Shown one piece after another: positions 59,431 through 64,000 of a stretch of 64,000 bases of DNA (positions are counted from its first letter, which is position 1; every line of letters starts with the position of its first letter). Origin of the DNA: Sinomonas sp. ASV322 (GTDB lineage Bacteria > Actinomycetota > Actinomycetes > Actinomycetales > Micrococcaceae); NCBI RefSeq assembly GCF_030908245.1, contig NZ_JAVFJJ010000004.1, positions 124,001 through 188,000 of the forward strand. Direction: 5' to 3'. The position numbers and the translations under genes were made by a program. Below the pieces are notes generated by a model. It did no database searches. It was given only the letters and a program-made list of their open reading frames with translations, and was not told where the DNA came from.

Positions 59431-59739
59431 GTGCCGGCGCTGGTGCAGGGGCTGCATGTTCCGCCCTGGTCGGGGCGTCGCCGGCAGGAGGCGCTCGCCA
59501 CGGTAAAGGCGAAGGGCCGCCGGGCGAAGTCTCCGTGCTGCATCTGTGACCAGGGCATCGACTACTCGCTCGAGTATCCGCATCCGCAGTCGTGCAGTGT
59601 GCAGCACATCAAGTCGCGTAAGCGGTATCCCGGGCTGACGTGGGATCCGTCGAACTGGGCGCCAGCACATCTTGACTGCAACAAGGGTGCCGGGCTGGAA
59701 CCGTTGCAGGGTCTCGGTCTGACGTCGAACGATTGGTGA
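59431..59739 (+). CDS. HNH endonuclease next to terminase
   Basis: A 102-residue HNH nuclease: CCICDQGIDYSLEYPHPQSCSVQHIKSRKRYPGLTWDPSNWAPAHLDCNKGAG gives CxxC, the catalytic His in VQHIKSR, Asn in PSNW and the final HLDCNK. Such small HNH proteins encoded just before terminase genes assist cos cleavage in phages like HK97. The start (GTG 59431, or 59443) is uncertain because several GTG codons follow the AGGGAGG site. Confidence 0.85.
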   Translation: MPALVQGLHVPPWSGRRRQEALATVKAKGRRAKSPCCICDQGIDYSLEYPHPQSCSVQHIKSRKRYPGLTWDPSNWAPAHLDCNKGAGLEPLQGLGLTSNDW

Positions 59740-59891
59740 GCCGAAGGCGGGCCCAGAAAAATCTAGGGCTGTCCGAGCCCGGACTCTTCCCGCCGGCACC
59801 GTCCTCTCCCCCCGGCCTGATCCCGGAAATCCGCCGAATTCCGCGCTTTTTGGCAGTGAAAACGGACCCCGGACTGCCCTGAGGGGGGTAG

Positions 59892-60290
59892 ATGCACGAT
59901 CGGCCCCGCATCCGTGTCCTGCGCGTTGCCGGGTCGCCGCTGAAAGGAATCGCGCGGGACCTCGGCGCGTCCCGGAACGCCGTCCGGCGGGCCTTGGCGC
60001 CCGGGGCGAGGGATTCGTACTGGCGGGCGTCGGACGCTGAGGCCTTCGAGCCTGCGGTGCGGGATGTCCTGGCCGATTATCCCGGCATGCCGGTCTCCGA
60101 CATCGCGGTCATGGTCGACTGGCGGCGCTCCCGAAGGGCCCTGTCCGATCTGGTGGCCCGCCTGAGGCCCGAATTCCGTACCGCGGCCCCGAACCTCAGC
60201 GCGCGTCCGGCTGAGAGCATCCGGACCGGCACCATCAAGGCAGGAGAGGCCTCGTTCGGTGTCCTTAGCTTGGGGGAGGTGGCCTTGTGA
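59892..60290 (+). CDS. Phage HTH protein upstream of terminase
   Basis: A 132-residue protein with an N-terminal helix-turn-helix (IRVLRVAGSPLKGIARDLGASRNAVRRAL), similar to the DNA-binding start of IS21 IstA-type proteins. A second helical region follows (AVRDVLADYPGMPVSDIAVMVDWRRSRRALSDLVARLRPEF). No DDE transposase domain follows, so it is not an IS. Its stop overlaps the small-terminase start by GTGA. Likely DNA recognition in packaging or control. Confidence 0.72.
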   Translation: MHDRPRIRVLRVAGSPLKGIARDLGASRNAVRRALAPGARDSYWRASDAEAFEPAVRDVLADYPGMPVSDIAVMVDWRRSRRALSDLVARLRPEFRTAAPNLSARPAESIRTGTIKAGEASFGVLSLGEVAL

Positions 60291-60934
60291 CCGCCAAGTC
60301 CTCTCCGGAGGAGTCAGAGCCGCTTGCGCCGCCCCCAGGTCTACCCGCCTCTGCGGTCGAGGCGTGGCGGGAAATCGTCGTGGCGAACGACTTTGCGGGG
60401 AACGTCGACCGCGCGGCGTTGGAGGCGTTCTGCACGCTGATGGCCAGGCTCCGGGAGGCGCGGCAGCGGGTCGAGGACGAGGGCATGGTGGTCAAAGACC
60501 CTCGTGGCCGCGTGGTGCCTCACCCGGCGCTCGCAGTCGAGCGTCAGACGGCCGAGCAGATCCGCGCTTGGGGCGACCGCTTCGCGCCGCTGGTAAAGCC
60601 GGCCCGGAAACGCGGGTATATGGCGGATGCGACGGCGGCCTCGATCGCGAACGCCCCGCACCTTGCCCAGCGGAAGTACGCGGGCCCGGTGGCCGCGGTG
60701 AAGACGCTCGCGTGGATGATCGACGAGGCACAGCGCGAGGGGATGGAGGCGCTGCAGAAGGCCATGGCCACGACGGTGCCGACCTATCTGAAGGCGTGTG
60801 CGGACCTCCAGATCACCCCGGCCTCGGTCCCAGCGAAGGCCGTCGGCGCCGCCGGTGGTGGTGAGACGAAGGCGCCGGCGTCGAAGGTGACGGACATGCA
60901 GGAAAGGGCGCGGTCACGCCGTGCCGCAGGCTAG
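60287..60934 (+). CDS. Phage terminase small subunit, P27-like
   Basis: A 215-residue protein. The helical core (LPASAVEAWREIVVANDFAGNVDRAALEAFCTLMARLREARQRVEDEGMVVKDPRGRVVPHPALAVERQTAEQIRAWGDRF) is the P27-type small-terminase pattern, including the PxGxVxxHPAL turn. The C-terminal part is more variable and basic. It recognises phage DNA for packaging with the large subunit, whose start overlaps its end by 14 bases. Confidence 0.85.
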   Translation: MTAKSSPEESEPLAPPPGLPASAVEAWREIVVANDFAGNVDRAALEAFCTLMARLREARQRVEDEGMVVKDPRGRVVPHPALAVERQTAEQIRAWGDRFAPLVKPARKRGYMADATAASIANAPHLAQRKYAGPVAAVKTLAWMIDEAQREGMEALQKAMATTVPTYLKACADLQITPASVPAKAVGAAGGGETKAPASKVTDMQERARSRRAAG

Positions 60935-62657
60935 CCCCAAGGCCCGAGACGCCCGCAAGCACAGCAAGCCCCGCCCCCCGCTGTTTGGGTGCGAGACACC
61001 CCGCATCTTCACGCCGCCGCTCCGCCCGCTGGAGCCGCGCTCGCCGGAGACCGAGGAGCGCACGCTCGGGTACGACGTCATAGACTTCGCCCGGGATGTC
61101 CTGCACATCGAGCTGTACCCGTGGCGGAAGTGGCTGCTCGTGCACATGCTCGAGCTGCTCGAGGACGGCAGTCTGCGGTTCCGCACCGTGGTGGTGCTCG
61201 TGGCCCGTCAGAACGGCAAGTCGACGCTCTCGCAGGTGCTGGCGCTGTGGTTCATGATCGTCTGGGGCTGGCCGCTCGTGCTCGGCACAGCTCAGGACCT
61301 CGAGACGGCCGAGGAGGTCTGGCAGGGCGCCGTCGACCTCGTCGAGGAGGACGCAGAGCTCTCCGAGCTGCTCAAGCGGGTCGTCAAGGTTAACGGCAAG
61401 AAGGCCCTGGAGCTCACGAACGGGACCCGGTACAAGGTCAAGGCCGCGAACCGGCGGGCCGGGCGCGGGTTCACCGGCAACCTGATCCTCCTCGACGAGC
61501 TCCGCGAGCACCAGAACTGGGAAGCCTGGGGAGCGATCACCAAGACCACCATGGCCCAGCTCGAGGCCATGGTGCTCGCCCTGTCCAACGCCGGCGACCT
61601 CACCAGCGTCGTCCTCGCATACCTGCGGAAGATGGCCCACGAGGCCGTCGGCGACCCCGACGGGATCTGCAAGGAGCACACCGCGTCCGGGCCGACGCTG
61701 CTCGACGTCGAGGCCCTCCAGGAAGACGGCGAGGAGTTCGACGAGGACGACCTCGAGGACTTCGAGCAGGACGAGGACACCCTCGGCCTCTTCGAATGGT
61801 CCGCACCGCCGGGGTGCGACAAGTGGGACCGGGACGGGTGGGCTCAGGCCAACCCCTCGGTGGGGTGGAACAAGGGCTTCACCCAGCGCACGATCGCCGC
61901 AGCGTGCCGGACCGACCCCGAGTGGGTGTTCCGCGTCGAGTGCCTTTGCCAGTGGATGGAGCGCGTCCTCGGGGGACCGTTCCCGCCCGGGGCATGGGAC
62001 AGCTGCAAGAACGTCCCCCTCCAGGGGCCTGACGGCAAGCCGTACATCGCCGAGGAAGACCGGATCGTCGGCCCGGTATGGGTCGGCGTCGACCAGTCCC
62101 ACAGTCGGGACAAGACGTATGTCGCCTTCGCCGGGTTCCGGGCCGACGGTGTCGCCCAGGTCGAGGTGGTCGCCGCCCGCCAGAACTCGGACTGGGTCAA
62201 GGGCTGGCTCATGGACCCCAAGCGCCGAGACCTGATCACCGCGGTTACCGGGCAGTCGAAAGGGGCACCGGTCTCGCCGCTGCTGGAGGACCTCGACGGC
62301 GACCCCGAGTTCACGATCCCGGTTGTCGAGTGGTCCGGGGGCGACCTGACCGCGGGATGGGCGAACGTCTTCGACTCGGTCCGCGATCGCACGGTCCGGA
62401 CCAACCCGCAGGAAGTGCTCGACATCGCTGCGGCCACCGCGGTGCTCAAGACCTTCAGCGCGGGAGCCTCGATCGTTGACCGGCTGGCCTCTCCCGAGGA
62501 GACGGCGCCGCTGATGGCGTTCATCGCCGCGAAGTGGCTGATGGACCGGCGCGTGGTCCCCGCTCCGCCGCCACCGCCGAAACCCGAAGCCGTCGAAGCC
62601 ACCCATGTCGGGCCGGGCAGTGTCGGGACGGACGATCTAGCACACGTCGGCTTCTGA
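60921..62657 (+). CDS. Phage terminase large subunit
   Basis: A 578-residue packaging motor. Walker A-like VVLVARQNGKST at about 91-102, coupling region LVLGTAQDLETAEEVW, Walker B LILLDELREHQ at about 188-198, and the RNase-H-like nuclease domain starting with VGVDQSHSRDKTYVAFAGF near 390. The C-terminus is Pro-rich. The acidic run EEFDEDDLEDFEQDED near 270 is unusual but in a linker. Complete and apparently functional. GTG start. Confidence 0.93.
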   Translation: MPQASPKARDARKHSKPRPPLFGCETPRIFTPPLRPLEPRSPETEERTLGYDVIDFARDVLHIELYPWRKWLLVHMLELLEDGSLRFRTVVVLVARQNGKSTLSQVLALWFMIVWGWPLVLGTAQDLETAEEVWQGAVDLVEEDAELSELLKRVVKVNGKKALELTNGTRYKVKAANRRAGRGFTGNLILLDELREHQNWEAWGAITKTTMAQLEAMVLALSNAGDLTSVVLAYLRKMAHEAVGDPDGICKEHTASGPTLLDVEALQEDGEEFDEDDLEDFEQDEDTLGLFEWSAPPGCDKWDRDGWAQANPSVGWNKGFTQRTIAAACRTDPEWVFRVECLCQWMERVLGGPFPPGAWDSCKNVPLQGPDGKPYIAEEDRIVGPVWVGVDQSHSRDKTYVAFAGFRADGVAQVEVVAARQNSDWVKGWLMDPKRRDLITAVTGQSKGAPVSPLLEDLDGDPEFTIPVVEWSGGDLTAGWANVFDSVRDRTVRTNPQEVLDIAAATAVLKTFSAGASIVDRLASPEETAPLMAFIAAKWLMDRRVVPAPPPPPKPEAVEATHVGPGSVGTDDLAHVGF

Positions 62658-62670
62658 GGAGCGAGAGGGG

Positions 62671-64000
62671 ATGGGGGTGCGTGTGGGCGTTCCGGTCACG
62701 GAGAAGGGCTACGCGGCCGAGGGCCGCAGCGGTTGGGCGGATCTGGACGAAGAGGCGACACCGGAGCTCCGTTGGCCGCGCAACGTCGAGGTCTACGACC
62801 GGATGCGCAGGCAGGACGCCCAGGTCATCTCGGTCCTGCGCGCGGTCACCCTCCCCATCCGGCGCACGGCATGGCGCATCGACCCGAACGGGGCCCGCCC
62901 AGAGGTCGCCCGGCTCGTGGCAGAGGATTTGGGGCTAGACATCGCGGGGGAAGCAGCCCAGCCTGCGACGCGGACCCGTGACCGGTTCTCGTGGACGGAG
63001 CACCTGCGTCAGTCCCTGCTGATGCTCGCCTTCGGGCATAGCTTCTTCGAGCAGGTCTACCGGATCGACGGCGCTGGCGCGGCCAGGCTGCGCAAGCTTG
63101 CGTGGCGCCCGCCCAAGACGATCGCCCAGATCGACGTCGCCGCCGACGGCGGCCTCGTCGCGATCGAGCAGCACGGCGCCGGTGCGGGGAAGCGGCCCCG
63201 GATGGGCGTGGACCGGCTCGTGGCGTACGTGAACGACCGCGAGGGCGGGAACTGGCTGGGCCAGTCGCTCCTGCGTCCGGCCTACAAGTACTGGCTGCTC
63301 AAAGACCGCCTCCTAAGGGTCCAGGCCCAGACCGTGGACCGCAACGGCATGGGCGTCCCCGTCTACGAGGGCTCCAAGATCCACGACTCCGTCGTCGGCG
63401 CGGAGAGGGCAAAGCAGGAGAAGGAAGAGCTCGGCGACGGCCTCGCGCTAGCGAGAGGGCTCCGTTCCGGCGACAGCGCTGGTGCGGCTGTCCCCAACGG
63501 GGCCAAGCTGAGCCTCAAGGGCGTCGACGGGACTCTGCCGGATGCCGACAAGCCGATCAGGTACTACGACGAGCAGATAGCCCGCGCAGTCCTCGCGCAC
63601 TTCCTCAACCTCGGCACCGAGACCGGGTCGTGGGCACTCGGATCGACCTTCGCGGACTTCTTCACCCTCTCCCTGCAGACCGTCGCGATGCAGGTCGCCG
63701 ACACGACGACTCAGCACGTCATCGAGGACCTCGTCGACCTCAACTGGGGTCCCGACGAACCGGCCCCGCGGCTGGTGTTCGACGAGATCGGCTCGAAGCA
63801 CCCCGCCACCGCCGAGGCAGTCAAGATGCTCGTCGACTGCGGGGCCATCACCCCGGACGAGAAGCTCGAGCAGCACCTCAGGACCGCGCACGGACTCCCG
63901 CCAGCGGATCCGGCAACGGCCCGCCAGCCCCCGGCAGCACCGGCCCCGGCCGGACCCACTCCGGCATCCGCCGACCCGGCAGGGGAAGGCCATCGGCCGC
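62671..64000 (+). CDS. Phage portal protein (DUF935/Mu-like type), 3' end cut by window
   Basis: Open from ATG 62671, with AGAGGGG directly before it, to the window end (443 codons seen). RWPRNVEVYDRMRRQDAQVISVLRAVTLPIRRTAWRIDP is the portal N-terminal pattern. The later YYDEQIARAVLAHFLNLGTETGSWALGSTFADFF and HVIEDLVDLNWGPDEPAPRLVFDE match the DUF935 group, which includes the Mu portal. It forms the dodecameric DNA gate of the capsid. The C-terminal visible part is Pro/Ala-rich. Confidence 0.87.
   Translation, partial: MGVRVGVPVTEKGYAAEGRSGWADLDEEATPELRWPRNVEVYDRMRRQDAQVISVLRAVTLPIRRTAWRIDPNGARPEVARLVAEDLGLDIAGEAAQPATRTRDRFSWTEHLRQSLLMLAFGHSFFEQVYRIDGAGAARLRKLAWRPPKTIAQIDVAADGGLVAIEQHGAGAGKRPRMGVDRLVAYVNDREGGNWLGQSLLRPAYKYWLLKDRLLRVQAQTVDRNGMGVPVYEGSKIHDSVVGAERAKQEKEELGDGLALARGLRSGDSAGAAVPNGAKLSLKGVDGTLPDADKPIRYYDEQIARAVLAHFLNLGTETGSWALGSTFADFFTLSLQTVAMQVADTTTQHVIEDLVDLNWGPDEPAPRLVFDEIGSKHPATAEAVKMLVDCGAITPDEKLEQHLRTAHGLPPADPATARQPPAAPAPAGPTPASADPAGEGHRP

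Larger units (their letters stand above)
49485..64000. mobile_element. Prophage (temperate tailed phage), left part; continues past the window
   Basis: From the tRNA-Lys 3' end onward, gene style changes to small, tightly overlapping phage genes. In order: a leftward repressor-like gene, a rightward Cro-like gene, small early genes, ParB-like, sliding-clamp-like, an HNH/replication protein, HNH, terminase small and large subunits, and portal. No integrase, capsid, tail or lysis genes are within the window, so the element must extend well beyond 64 kb. Two reverse-strand genes inside it look like cargo. The genes appear intact, so the phage may be functional. Confidence 0.9.

Noticed and set aside
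59892-60290. IS21-type transposase (IstA)
   Set aside because: Only the helix-turn-helix resembles IstA. There is no catalytic domain, no IstB and no terminal inverted repeats; it is overlapped with terminase genes.

Overview
The window is high-GC DNA with dense, short-spaced operons and frequent ATGA/GTGA start-stop overlaps. Gene content and protein style (copper amine oxidase, Arthrobacter-type homoprotocatechuate dioxygenase, DUF222-HNH gene, NrtR-nadABC operon, Mqo) point to an actinobacterium of the Micrococcaceae, close to Arthrobacter or Sinomonas. This placement rests on recognised protein families, not on a search.

Chromosomal part, about 1-49.4 kb. It opens with a truncated dihydroxyacetone-kinase-type gene and small regulators. 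At 3.2-21.4 kb is an aromatic amine/aromatic acid catabolic region. A FeaR-like AraC regulator and a TetR regulator diverge from a copper amine oxidase collinear with Arthrobacter phenylethylamine oxidase, followed by an APC permease. Then comes a minus-strand homoprotocatechuate meta-cleavage operon (fused FAH-RraA protein, GntR regulator, hpaE, hpaD, hpaH, hpaI) controlled from a near-perfect 35-bp palindrome. A 2-oxoacid-dehydrogenase-like set (E1 alpha, E1 beta, free lipoyl protein, alpha/beta hydrolase) and a second APC permease with an Lrp-type regulator follow. At 22.2-28.2 kb lies the nrtR-nadA-nadB-nadC-nadS operon for de novo NAD synthesis. At 31.5-36.6 kb is an asparagine/aspartate utilisation operon (GntR, asparaginase, aspartate ammonia-lyase, permease). 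The rest includes an FAH-family hydrolase, a DUF1684 protein, a lipoprotein, a transglutaminase-like protein, a luciferase-like monooxygenase with a MarR regulator, an RND-type exporter, malate:quinone oxidoreductase, an orphan peptide-binding lipoprotein, tRNA-Leu and a peroxiredoxin. Three convergent intergenic regions each hold a different short tandem-repeat array. One of these repeat types (32-bp period) recurs at 16.3 kb, where two direct units face two inverted units.

Prophage part, about 49.5 kb to the window end. A temperate tailed-phage genome appears integrated at the 3' end of tRNA-Lys(CTT). Its repressor-like gene runs leftward into the tRNA gene and diverges from a Cro-like gene. 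Matched 13-bp operator cores sit in the promoter region between them, and no integrase lies at this end. This is the layout expected of integration-dependent immunity (attP inside the repressor gene), as known from mycobacteriophages BPs and Brujita, and it is the most interesting feature of the window. Rightward early genes follow (small proteins, ParB-like protein, sliding-clamp-like protein, HNH/replication protein with internal repeats), then HNH, small terminase, large terminase and portal, which runs off the window. Two reverse-strand genes (50.4-51.0 and 58.5-59.3 kb) are probable lysogeny-expressed cargo of unknown function.
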